From positions 1 through 35,265 of the forward strand of contig JAUNBF010000039.1 of assembly GCA_030527185.1 (NCBI GenBank): a DNA stretch of 35,265 nucleotides, given 5' to 3'. Below the pieces are notes generated by a model that was given only the letters and a program-made list of their open reading frames with translations, was not told the DNA's origin and made no database searches. Within the stretch, counting starts at the first letter, position 1. Each line of letters starts with the position of its first letter. This document shows, piece by piece, positions 1 to 6,562 of the stretch. A program made the translations under genes and the position numbers. This stretch comes from Planctomycetia bacterium. Lineage in GTDB: Bacteria; Planctomycetota; Planctomycetia; Pirellulales; Thermoguttaceae.

Positions 1-151
1 CTTCTTTCTCTTCTTTCTTTTTTTCCTTTTTATCTTTTTTCCATTTTTCCTCCCCCTCTTTCCAATATGCGACAATTTTGTAACTTGTAGTACATACAAA
101 AAGCATGTCCAGAAATTCCGTTATATCCAGAACATTCGTTTCTTCAGTCAT
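1..151 (-). CDS. Unknown small protein, 3' end cut by the window edge
   Basis: An open frame starts at ATG 151-149 and runs off the left edge without a stop, giving 50 codons. The start overlaps the stop of the upstream gene as ATGA, and a strong AAGGAG lies about 7 nt before it inside that gene, so translational coupling is very likely. The N-terminus (MTEETNVLDITEFL) is followed by a mixed hydrophobic stretch with a Cys and two Tyr. From about residue 32 the visible chain is almost only Lys and Glu, as in a charged coiled coil or linker. I recognise no family and propose no function. Low-complexity coding could make the tail misleading, but the start signals are good. Confidence 0.6.
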   Translation of the reverse strand, partial: MTEETNVLDITEFLDMLFVCTTSYKIVAYWKEGEEKWKKDKKEKKKEEKE

Positions 152-363
152 TCCATATCTCCTTTTTGAATCTGTTTTTCTTTCTGTTCAGGGTTATTCA
201 CGAGTACTTTCCTAATCTGCCGAACATCCGATACTAATTCCAAGAGCAATCCAAACATCGTCATCACGCAAAGCGGCACGATGTAGATCACACCCAACGG
301 TGTACCAGTACAAAGTAGACAACCAATGATAATGGCCACAACCATCAATCTCCAAATAATCAT
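148..363 (-). CDS. Small two-helix membrane protein, unknown function
   Basis: This 71-residue protein starts MIIWRLMVVAIIIG. It has two hydrophobic segments, about residues 4-20 and 24-45, with a short Gly/Pro turn between them. A charged tail of Asp, Arg, Lys and Gln follows (about 46-71), so an inner-membrane hairpin with a cytoplasmic tail is expected. ATG 363-361 is preceded by AAGGAG at 6 nt, lying in the last codons of the upstream frame, and the stop overlaps the next start as ATGA. It is thus the middle gene of a coupled three-gene run transcribed from the promoter near 678-706. Size and topology are holin-like, but nothing else supports a phage origin. No family recognised. Confidence 0.72.
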   Translation of the reverse strand: MIIWRLMVVAIIIGCLLCTGTPLGVIYIVPLCVMTMFGLLLELVSDVRQIRKVLVNNPEQKEKQIQKGDME

Positions 364-638
364 TTAATTCTCCTTGCAACAAACTGAACTGGTGATAAAA
401 TGATGATCTGGAGAAAACTTCCCCAGGTCGACAATAAACAAAAGAGTTTTTTCTGGAATCAGGGGACGAATGATCAGAAAATCATCCCTGGAATAAAAGG
501 GCGGCAAGAATAAAATGTAATGTGGATTAAGATAGAAAATCCTCAGAGAATCCCAGATATTTAATGGCAAAAGAGTATGTAAATTACCCCCCCCCCGTAT
601 TTTAACATGAAAAAGTAAAAATTAGTTGCAAAATTCAT
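364..638 (-). CDS. Unknown small protein, frame interrupted at a run of ten G (off-phase or sequencing error)
   Basis: A consensus promoter (TTGACA-N17-TAATAT) and an AGGAG 9 nt upstream both point to ATG 638-636. From there the frame reads MNFATNFYFFMLKYGGG and ends after 25 codons, just past the ten-G run. The adjacent frame stays open for 68 more codons (from TTG 570-568 to the stop at 364) and leads straight into the Shine-Dalgarno of the next gene. An 11-G (or 8-G) tract would join the two into one protein of about 91 residues, rich in aromatic and hydrophobic residues (motifs WDSLRIFYLNP, FLIIRPLIPEKTLLFIVDLG). Alternatives are a base-call error in the homopolymer, a real 25-residue peptide, or internal initiation at the TTG, which has no good ribosome site. 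No family recognised. Confidence 0.55.
587..596 (-). repeat. Ten-base G tract (C on the plus strand) inside a reading frame
   Basis: Ten consecutive C on the plus strand read as ten G in the minus-strand gene, about 15 codons after its start. The length is in the range where slipped-strand mispairing is common in known contingency loci. One extra G or two fewer would restore an open frame of about 91 codons. Confidence 0.85.
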
Positions 639-677
639 AACAAATTTCTCCTGGATAGATTGCCATATTTTATACTT

Positions 678-706
678 ATATTACCATAGCAACAATTGAT
701 TGTCAA
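678..706 (-). promoter_or_regulatory. Sigma70-type promoter of the small-gene run
   Basis: On the minus strand, TTGACA (706-701) is followed after exactly 17 nt by TAATAT (683-678). Transcription would start near 671, about 33 nt before ATG 638. The closeness to consensus is a main reason to place the gene start at 638 rather than at the TTG further down. Confidence 0.75.
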
Positions 707-739
707 TGGGCAACTGTTTTTTTGTTTTTTATTCGTAAA

Positions 740-788
740 ATGAGAAACCCTCGTCGCGGTGGTCAATGGGAGGCCGCGTGAAAACGAG
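740..788 (-). terminator. Possible terminator after the alpha/beta hydrolase gene
   Basis: Right after the hydrolase stop, the arms CTCGT...CGCGG (788-784, 778-774) can pair with CCGCG and ACGAG (759-750), giving ten pairs with a 5-nt bulge. A moderately T-rich stretch follows. The U tract is poor, so this is tentative. Confidence 0.35.
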
Positions 789-790
789 TG

Positions 791-1516
791 TCAGGAGGCC
801 TCTTCCACCATTTGTAAAAGCGTGCCGATGATTTGGTTGACTTCCTCACTGCGAGTTAGGGTCAGACAGTGCCCGGCCCGTTTCAGCACGACATCGGGGG
901 AGGTATATTTCAGTGGGAGAAGCGAATCGTCTTCGCCATGAATCTGAAAAAAGGGAAACGGATATTCCCGTAAGGGAGAATGCCATGCCGAGAGCATCCG
1001 AACCACCTGTCGGCACCGTTCGACGGGCGTGTCGAGAACTTGCTGATAGACTTCCCGTCGGGCAAAGGAGATATGCCTGGAAAAAAGCTGTAAAACAAGC
1101 CAGCAGAAAATCTTGGCCGGATACCACCCGCCGCCGGGGAAAAAATAGAGCAGATGCCATAAAATCCGATGAAAAGGTGGAATTTCATCCCCACAACGGA
1201 CGGTGGAAATCCGAAACGCATATTTTACACGCACTCCACGCTCCATCAGAAATTCCCCCACGATCGGTGCGACCATCCCTCCAAAAGAAAGCCCGCCGAC
1301 GTAACAACCCTCTTCCCGTGGGTATTTCCCGGAAACGAAATACGTCTCCCAAACCGCTTCCGCCCAACGTCGCGCAAAGGCATCCAACGTCTCTCCCCGG
1401 CACGGCTCCACCCACGACGGAACGATCACCTCAACCCAATCGCTCCAGGCATCTTTCTGCGGCGCAAAAAGCCGCTCCGTACAAGCCAATCCGGGAAACA
1501 GAAAAAAAGGACGCAT
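791..1516 (-). CDS. Alpha/beta-fold hydrolase
   Basis: This 241-residue protein has the compact layout of a cytoplasmic alpha/beta hydrolase. An N-terminal strand and oxyanion loop (FFLFPGLACTERLF) lead to the nucleophile elbow GLSFGG with Ser77. A late HGEDDSLLP carries the likely acid, and GHCLTLT carries the catalytic His. There is a proline-rich, aromatic lid region at about residues 110-155. There is no signal peptide; the first residues are a core strand. The substrate cannot be read from the sequence. The start ATG 1516-1514 has no recognisable Shine-Dalgarno: the bases just upstream are the heptamer repeat (1517-1548), so initiation may be weak or the repeat may have displaced the original site. 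The gene diverges from pyrB. Confidence 0.82.
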   Translation of the reverse strand: MRPFFLFPGLACTERLFAPQKDAWSDWVEVIVPSWVEPCRGETLDAFARRWAEAVWETYFVSGKYPREEGCYVGGLSFGGMVAPIVGEFLMERGVRVKYAFRISTVRCGDEIPPFHRILWHLLYFFPGGGWYPAKIFCWLVLQLFSRHISFARREVYQQVLDTPVERCRQVVRMLSAWHSPLREYPFPFFQIHGEDDSLLPLKYTSPDVVLKRAGHCLTLTRSEEVNQIIGTLLQMVEEAS

Positions 1517-1548
1517 GGTTAATGATTAATGAAATAATGGTTAATGGG
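1517..1548. repeat. AT-rich heptamer repeat (RTTAATG units) at a gene start
   Basis: Units GTTAATG, ATTAATG, AAATAATG and GTTAATG follow one another directly upstream of the hydrolase start codon. The same unit in the same arrangement recurs at 27187-27218, and a related heptamer flanks the SMR gene. The rest of the 251-nt gap up to pyrB holds G-rich sequence and the weak promoter at 1708-1735. Confidence 0.7.
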
Positions 1549-1707
1549 GGTCTCTCCCCAAGGTTGGGGCTTTGTGGAGTGTTTGCTGGAAGGAGTATAA
1601 CAACAGGAGGCACGTCGTATTTCCACTGGAACTATTATCCATTGGCAACACAAAGGTTCAAGGGGTGGGGGTGGAAAATTTTAACAGAATTTTCTGCTGA
1701 GGGGGGC

Positions 1708-1735
1708 TTTTTCACTTTCGTAGTCGTGTTACAAT
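1708..1735 (+). promoter_or_regulatory. Weak candidate promoter for pyrB
   Basis: TACAAT (1730-1735) stands 16 nt after a poor -35 (TTTTTC, 1708-1713). It would start transcription about 25 nt before the pyrB ATG. Only the -10 is convincing. Confidence 0.3.
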
Positions 1736-1767
1736 AAGAGGGAAAATGGAAAAAACGAGGTGGAGAG

Positions 1768-2736
1768 ATGAATACACAATGGCCGGAATTGGGCGAACTG
1801 CCAGCGGGGTGGACTCGGAAACACCTCCTGGGATTGGAGGAGCTTTCGCGGGAAGAATTGGAAATCATCCTGGATAAAGCTCAATTTTTCCGGGATGCTT
1901 TTGATCGCGGATGCCGAAAATTTTCTCTTTTGTCGGGACATACCTGCGTCACTCTTTTCTTTGAAAATTCTACCCGAACACGCACCAGTTTCACGTTGGC
2001 TGCCCAGCGTCTGGGAGCTTCCTGCGTCGCCTTTACCGCTTCCACCAGCAGTCTGAGCAAAGGGGAAACGGTCATCGACACGGCCAAGAACATCGAAGCG
2101 ATGGGGTGCGAATCGATGGTCGTGCGGCACAGTACGCCAGGTATTCCGCAACTGTTGTGTGAACATGTGAACTGCTCCATCATCAACGCGGGAGACGGAC
2201 CTCACGAACATCCGACGCAAGGGTTGCTCGACATCCTGACCATGCGACAGCGGTTGGGGGATTTGCACGGAAAAACGGTGGCACTGATCGGCGACATTGC
2301 CCACAGTCGGACGGCTCGGTCGAATATCTGGGGATTGCAGAAACTGGGTGCCCACGTGATTGTCTGCGGACCGAGTACGCTGGTCGCTGCCGATTGGGAG
2401 AAAATGGGGGTGGAATATTCGTACAGTTTGGATGCCATTTTGCCGAGGGTCGATGTTTTGAACCTGCTGCGGATTCAATTTGAACGGCAATACACCCGAC
2501 CATTTCCGTCCGTTCGGGAATATGCCCTGCTCTACGGAATGACCGGGGAGCGGCTTCGGCGAGCCAAACCGGACATCCTGATTCTGGCTCCAGGCCCCAT
2601 CAACCGTGGCGTGGAAGTGACGCCGGACGTGGCGGACGGCCCCCAAAGTGCCATCTTGGAACAGGTCTCCAACGGCCTCGCCGTACGCATGGCCGTCCTA
2701 TGGCTCACCGAAGGAGGGAGGAAAATTGATAATTGA
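1768..2736 (+). CDS. pyrB: Aspartate carbamoyltransferase catalytic subunit
   Basis: Catalyses carbamoyl phosphate + L-aspartate to N-carbamoyl-L-aspartate, the committed step of de novo pyrimidine synthesis, in the cytoplasm. At 322 residues it has the normal length of the catalytic chain. The carbamoyl-phosphate signature STRTRTSF is at residues 68-75, the mobile-loop SLSKGE with its Lys at 95-100, HPTQGLLD in the middle, and the aspartate-domain motifs [12 protein letters not shown] and [10 protein letters not shown] near the C-terminus. A GAGGTGGAGAG stretch precedes the ATG. No pyrI is seen. The last codons (K-I-D-N-stop) are made of an AT-rich heptamer repeat. In many bacteria pyrC follows directly; here an opposite-strand SMR gene separates them. 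Confidence 0.96.
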   Translation: MNTQWPELGELPAGWTRKHLLGLEELSREELEIILDKAQFFRDAFDRGCRKFSLLSGHTCVTLFFENSTRTRTSFTLAAQRLGASCVAFTASTSSLSKGETVIDTAKNIEAMGCESMVVRHSTPGIPQLLCEHVNCSIINAGDGPHEHPTQGLLDILTMRQRLGDLHGKTVALIGDIAHSRTARSNIWGLQKLGAHVIVCGPSTLVAADWEKMGVEYSYSLDAILPRVDVLNLLRIQFERQYTRPFPSVREYALLYGMTGERLRRAKPDILILAPGPINRGVEVTPDVADGPQSAILEQVSNGLAVRMAVLWLTEGGRKIDN

Positions 2737-2749
2737 TAATTGATAATTA
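2724..2749. repeat. ATTGATA heptamer repeat, overlaps the pyrB stop
   Basis: Three perfect ATTGATA units plus a partial one begin inside the last codons of pyrB and supply its TGA stop (2734-2736). The copy at 2811-2840 is in inverted orientation, so the pair frames the roughly 60-nt spacer before the SMR gene's 3' end. Confidence 0.8.
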
Positions 2750-2810
2750 TTTTTGTTCAAACCGTTTTCTGTGTTGTAGATGATTTTCCAAGTCAATAAT
2801 GATTCGTTTT

Positions 2811-2840
2811 ATCAACTACCAACTATCAATTATCAATTAA
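2811..2840. repeat. Inverted copy of the ATTGATA heptamer repeat
   Basis: Read on the minus strand the units are ATTGATA, ATTGATA, GTTGGTA and GTTGATA. It begins 5 nt after the SMR gene stop. With the copy at 2724-2749 it can form a long AT-rich hairpin and may act as a bidirectional transcription barrier between pyrB and the SMR gene. Confidence 0.75.
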
Positions 2841-2845
2841 ATTCG

Positions 2846-3163
2846 TTAGTGTGCGATTTTCAGGAGGATGACGCCGCTGATGATGAGGAGGACGCCGAGA
2901 CAACGGAGTAAGGCTACGGCATCGTGGAAGAAGAGGATGCCGATGCAGAACGTTCCGGCAGCTCCGATTCCTGTCCAGACGGCGTAGGCGGTGCCGATGG
3001 GGATTTGTTTTTGAGCGAGAAAGAGAAAGTAGCCACTCAGAGCCATGGTGACGACGGAAAATCCGATCCAGCCCCATTTGCAGGATGCGTCCTGAGCCAT
3101 TTTCAGCCCGACCGGCCAGCCGATTTCCAAAATTCCCGCCAGAAACAGGTAAAGCCAATTCAT
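2846..3163 (-). CDS. SMR-family exporter, SugE/Gdx (guanidinium exporter) type
   Basis: This 105-residue protein has four transmembrane helices, the standard size of small multidrug resistance proteins, which work as inner-membrane antiparallel dimers driven by protons. The invariant Glu13 with Trp16 is in helix 1 (ILEIGW), and GTAYAVWTGIGA is the typical signature of helix 3. The SugE/Gdx-like wording around these sites suggests guanidinium export rather than broad drug efflux; this is inference from the family. The start is ATG 3163-3161, with AGGAGG 5 nt upstream; a longer in-frame start at 3214 would bypass this site. It has its own promoter and a structured leader. It lies in opposite orientation between pyrB and pyrC, suggesting insertion. 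Confidence 0.9.
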   Translation of the reverse strand: MNWLYLFLAGILEIGWPVGLKMAQDASCKWGWIGFSVVTMALSGYFLFLAQKQIPIGTAYAVWTGIGAAGTFCIGILFFHDAVALLRCLGVLLIISGVILLKIAH

Positions 3164-3261
3164 TGCAACCTCCTGAAGAAATTGTTTCCCAAAACCACCC
3201 CGACCTTGCCTCACAAGAGGGTGAGCCGCAAGACTGCCATAGTTTATCCGGGGTAAAGAAA
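3164..3261 (-). promoter_or_regulatory. Structured 5' leader of the SMR exporter gene, candidate RNA switch
   Basis: From the predicted start site (about 3261) to the ATG there are roughly 98 nt. An outer helix ACCCCG/CGGGGT encloses an unpaired A-rich segment and an inner hairpin. The inner hairpin is CTTGC, GG bulge, CTCAC, loop CCTCTT, then GTGAG and GCAAG. A short linker then leads to the AGGAGG. I could not match it to the guanidine-I, -II or -III consensus features I know. The architecture is regulatory-looking, but no ligand can be named. Confidence 0.35.
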
Positions 3262-3267
3262 AATGTC

Positions 3268-3295
3268 ATTATACCTTTTTCAGCAAAAATTACAA
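3268..3295 (-). promoter_or_regulatory. Promoter of the SMR exporter gene
   Basis: On the minus strand, TTGTAA (3295-3290) and a perfect TATAAT (3273-3268) are separated by 16 nt. The -35 ends only 3 nt from the pyrC start codon on the other strand, so the two divergent genes share this tiny control region. Confidence 0.65.
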
Positions 3296-3297
3296 GT

Positions 3298-4581
3298 ATG
3301 TCACAAAGCATTTTGATAAAAAATGGTCGGGTCATCGATCCGAGTCAGCAGTTGGACCAGGTGATGAACGTTCTGATCGAGAACGGGCATATTTCCGCCT
3401 ACAATATCCAGCCATCCGGGCGGGAACGGGAAATCGACGCTACGGGGAAGATTGTGTCGCCGGGGCTGATTGATTTGCACGTCCATCTTCGGGAACCGGG
3501 CGGAGAAGAGGATGAAACGATCGCGACAGGAACCAGTGCGGCCATCAACGGTGGTTACACTTCGATAGCCTGTATTCCGAATACCAACCCGCCGATTGAT
3601 TCTCCTGCCGACGTGGAGTTTCTGGCCGACCAGGCGATCCGGGCAGATCGGTGTAACGTCTATGTGGTGGGATGTATCAGCAAAAATCGAGCCGGGGAAG
3701 AACTTTCGGAGATGGGTCATCTGGCACGAGCCGGGGTGGTGGCGTTCAGCGACGACGGAAGTAGCGTGGCGAACGCGGAACTCATGCGACGGGCGTTTGA
3801 GTATGCCAAAATGTTCGATTTGCCGATTTTGTCGCATTGTGAGGATAAAAATCTGACGAATCTGGGGGTGATGCACGAAGGGGAAGTGTCGGTTCGGCTC
3901 GGTTTGCGTGGGATTCCCGCGGCGGCAGAAGATATTATGACGGCACGGGATATTATGCTGGCGGAATCGACCGGGGGGCGGCTTCATGTCATGCACGTTT
4001 CCACCGCACGCAGTGTGGAACTGGTTCGGCAGGCCAAACGTTCCGGCTTGAAAATTACGGCAGAAGTGACGCCACACCACCTGACGCTGACGGATGAGCG
4101 GTTGGTCTCGTTCGACTCCAATTTGAAAATGAGTCCCCCACTGCGAACGCGGGCCGATGTGGAGGCGTGTATTGCGGGATTGCTGGATGGGACGCTGGAT
4201 TGCGTTTCGACGGACCATGCCCCTCACGCATTGGAGAAAAAGCAGAGGGAAATCGACCATGCTCCGTTTGGCGTGACGGGATTGGAGACGGCGTTGGGCG
4301 TTTTGAACACCTGTCTGGTGAAAACCGGAAAAATTACGTGGCAAAAGTTGATCGAAAAAATGTCGACCAATCCGGCTAAAATCATCCATATTCCGAAAGG
4401 AACGCTGGCGATTGGTGCCGACGCGGATGTCACGATCATCGACCCGGAAGAAAAGTGGAGGGTGACGCCGGAGGAATTCCAGTCGAAGAGTGTGAATAAC
4501 GCCTATCTGGGGTGGGAGTTGACCGGAAGGGCGGTTTGTGTGATGGTCAACGGACGAGTTCGGCTGAATCGGATGCGGTAA
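3298..4581 (+). CDS. pyrC: Dihydroorotase
   Basis: Cytoplasmic amidohydrolase that interconverts N-carbamoyl-L-aspartate and dihydroorotate, the step after PyrB. From ATG 3298 it has 427 residues, right for the longer, multifunctional-type dihydroorotase class. The metal-binding DLHVHLREPG has His61 and His63. SHCED, HVSTA and TPHHLTL give further metal or substrate ligands, and DCVSTDHAPH gives the catalytic Asp. A longer in-frame start at 3085 is unlikely: that extension would overlap the SMR gene. No Shine-Dalgarno precedes ATG 3298, which is odd for a housekeeping gene and may reflect displacement by the inserted SMR gene. xseA follows after 9 nt. Confidence 0.94.
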   Translation: MSQSILIKNGRVIDPSQQLDQVMNVLIENGHISAYNIQPSGREREIDATGKIVSPGLIDLHVHLREPGGEEDETIATGTSAAINGGYTSIACIPNTNPPIDSPADVEFLADQAIRADRCNVYVVGCISKNRAGEELSEMGHLARAGVVAFSDDGSSVANAELMRRAFEYAKMFDLPILSHCEDKNLTNLGVMHEGEVSVRLGLRGIPAAAEDIMTARDIMLAESTGGRLHVMHVSTARSVELVRQAKRSGLKITAEVTPHHLTLTDERLVSFDSNLKMSPPLRTRADVEACIAGLLDGTLDCVSTDHAPHALEKKQREIDHAPFGVTGLETALGVLNTCLVKTGKITWQKLIEKMSTNPAKIIHIPKGTLAIGADADVTIIDPEEKWRVTPEEFQSKSVNNAYLGWELTGRAVCVMVNGRVRLNRMR

Positions 4582-4590
4582 GGAAAGAAG

Positions 4591-5808
4591 ATGCCAGAAA
4601 CCGTACCGATTTGGAGTGTCTCGCAACTGACCAACGGATTGCAGAATCTGTTGGGCACCGTTTTTTCGGAAGTTCGCGTTTGCGGCGAAATTACCAACCT
4701 GACGCAATCGGGGGCGGGGCATTGTTATTTTTCGCTGAAGGATGCGCAGGCTCAGATTTCGGCGGTGATGTGGAGCGGCGTGCGAAAACGGTGTGCGGTG
4801 GAACTGCGGGATGGGATGGAGGTGGTTTGCGAAGGGCGTCTGGATGTCTATCCGCCACGAGGGACGTACCAACTCAACGTTTCGGGGGTGGAGGCCAAAG
4901 GGGTCGGTTCGTTGGAACTGGCTTTTTTGCGATTGAAACATCGTCTGGCGTCGGAAGGGCTGTTTCTGCCGGAACATAAAAAGCCACTGCCGGAGCATAT
5001 TCGCAAAGTCGGCGTGATTACAAGTCCGCAAGGGGCGGCAATACGCGATTTTTTGCAGGTTTTGCGGCGGCGTTGGGGGGGCTTGGACGTGGTGATTTAT
5101 CCGTCGCCAGTGCAGGGAAAGGGAGCGGCGGCACAATTGGCGGAAGGGGTCGCTTTTTTGAATCGTCATGCCGGAGAATTGGGGATTGATTGTGTCGCGT
5201 TGATTCGTGGCGGCGGGAGTTTGGAGGATTTGTGGGAATTCAACGAGGAAGTGCTGGTGCGGGCGATTTTCACGTCGGAATTGCCAGTCATTTCCGGGGT
5301 GGGGCATGAAATTGACGTGACGCTTTGCGATTTGGTGGCGGATCGTCGGGCATTAACGCCGAGTGAGGCGGCAGAAATTCTTTCACCGGACGTTTCCAAC
5401 CGTCAAACGCAGTTGCGGCAGCTGGAAGTGCGGCTGGGGCGAGCGGTGGAAAATTTTCTCCAACGTCGGGAACAGTCGTTATTGGCGTTCCAAAACCATC
5501 CGGTCTTTCGGTTTCCATATCGGGCAATCGAGGAGAAGCGGCAGATTCTGGACGATTGGGAAATGTTTTTGCGGCGAACGATGGCCGTGCGTCTGGAAGG
5601 CATTCGGCAGGATTTGGTGCGTCATGCCGGGCAACTGGAAAGTTTAAGCCCACTGAAAGTCCTTTCGAGAGGTTATTCGCTGACGCAACGGGCGGATAAT
5701 GGACAAATGGTTAAAAATGGGTTACAATTAGCCGTGGGGGATGTTTTGGTAACTCGGTTGGAACAGGGGCGGGTGGTTAGTTGTGTGAGGGAAATTCACC
5801 CCGAATGA
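4591..5808 (+). CDS. xseA: Exodeoxyribonuclease VII large subunit
   Basis: XseA is the catalytic subunit that, with several XseB copies, degrades single-stranded DNA to oligonucleotides in repair. The 405-residue chain starts with an OB-fold nucleic-acid-binding domain (about 5-100, with VCGEITN and GHCYFSLKD). The catalytic domain carries GVITSPQGAAIRD, IRGGGSLEDLW and the late PVISGVGHEIDVTLCD. A helical region follows and the chain ends with GYSLTQ. AAGGAA stands a few bases before the ATG, 9 nt after pyrC, so the two are probably co-transcribed. The small subunit gene xseB is not next to it, unlike in many genomes. Confidence 0.95.
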   Translation: MPETVPIWSVSQLTNGLQNLLGTVFSEVRVCGEITNLTQSGAGHCYFSLKDAQAQISAVMWSGVRKRCAVELRDGMEVVCEGRLDVYPPRGTYQLNVSGVEAKGVGSLELAFLRLKHRLASEGLFLPEHKKPLPEHIRKVGVITSPQGAAIRDFLQVLRRRWGGLDVVIYPSPVQGKGAAAQLAEGVAFLNRHAGELGIDCVALIRGGGSLEDLWEFNEEVLVRAIFTSELPVISGVGHEIDVTLCDLVADRRALTPSEAAEILSPDVSNRQTQLRQLEVRLGRAVENFLQRREQSLLAFQNHPVFRFPYRAIEEKRQILDDWEMFLRRTMAVRLEGIRQDLVRHAGQLESLSPLKVLSRGYSLTQRADNGQMVKNGLQLAVGDVLVTRLEQGRVVSCVREIHPE

Positions 5809-5833
5809 ATCCAGGAGAGACAGGAATCTTGCA

Positions 5834-6562
5834 ATGTTGGTATTTGTGGCGGAAATTTTTTCAGAAGATGTAGCGGCGTACATGTCGACGATCATCGTTC
5901 CAGAGTATCTGCGGAACATGCAGTTGGCTCCGGTACAGTTTCAGTCGAACGATCGGGAATTTGGTGGCGGACAGCAGATTCTCAAGTTGCTTTATACGAC
6001 GCATGGGCGTGTGGAAGATTATGAGTTGGAGGCGGAGGAACATGCCTTTCCGTTGTTGTTGAATACGTTTCCCGCGTTGAGGAAGGAGCGAATTTGCCGA
6101 GCCGGAGAAGGTTCTCTCTGGACGTGGGATTCGGGGAACATGCGGATTCATTTCACACCACGCGACCCCTTGTTGCGGCAAAATGGCCCGCCGTACGACA
6201 TTTCGGAGGTCTACGTTTCCATTTCGCGCGGTCAACTTTTTTTCTCCTACCAACTTCTGGAACACTATTTCCGACGGCAGTTCCAGCGATTGGGGTTGGA
6301 GTGGGGAGAAGGTGTGGAAGTGAAGTGGGACGATGGTTTGGGAGGGATTCTTTGCGCGACGGAAAGAGTGAAGGTTCAGTGGATTCTGACGGAGGAGCGA
6401 GAAATTGAGGATATTCTGCACTTTGCCCAGATGAGTTCGGTTTTGGCAGATGTTCGTCCGTGGGTTTTGCTCGATTTTGAGGAATGGATGCGTAATCCGC
6501 CACAGTTCCAAACCGACGGGATTCTTTTCCCCCTCAAGCGTGTGACGTGGGAGGATACGTGA
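5834..6562 (+). CDS. Unknown cytoplasmic protein in the pyrC-xseA run
   Basis: This 242-residue soluble protein has no signal peptide or membrane segment. It is rich in aromatic residues and acidic patches, and I recognise no catalytic motif. Visible stretches include LWTWDSGNMRIHF near residue 95 and a C-terminal DFEEWMRNPPQF. AGGAA lies 7 nt before ATG 5834; a second in-frame ATG at 5882 is possible but has no better site. It follows xseA by 25 nt, and its stop overlaps the next start as TGATG, so all four genes probably form one transcript. A lineage-restricted housekeeping accessory is my guess from context only. Confidence 0.72.
   Translation: MLVFVAEIFSEDVAAYMSTIIVPEYLRNMQLAPVQFQSNDREFGGGQQILKLLYTTHGRVEDYELEAEEHAFPLLLNTFPALRKERICRAGEGSLWTWDSGNMRIHFTPRDPLLRQNGPPYDISEVYVSISRGQLFFSYQLLEHYFRRQFQRLGLEWGEGVEVKWDDGLGGILCATERVKVQWILTEEREIEDILHFAQMSSVLADVRPWVLLDFEEWMRNPPQFQTDGILFPLKRVTWEDT

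Noticed and set aside
148..638. Prophage lysis cassette (holin-like small membrane proteins)
   Set aside because: Apart from size and two helices nothing phage-like (endolysin, tail or integrase genes) is in the window.
913..1737. 274-codon plus-strand frame antisense to the alpha/beta hydrolase
   Set aside because: The minus-strand frame has a full catalytic triad layout; this one is Arg/Pro-rich without motif and lacks a ribosome site.
3164..3261. Known guanidine riboswitch (classes I-III) before the SMR gene
   Set aside because: I could not find the conserved loop or core sequences I associate with these classes, so I only report a structured leader.
3301..5307. 668-codon open frame on the minus strand, antisense to pyrC and xseA
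   Set aside because: It is fully opposed to two unmistakable conserved genes, is rich in Arg, His, Pro and Gln as expected for a complementary frame, and has no recognisable motif. The codon usage of this genome leaves long antisense frames.
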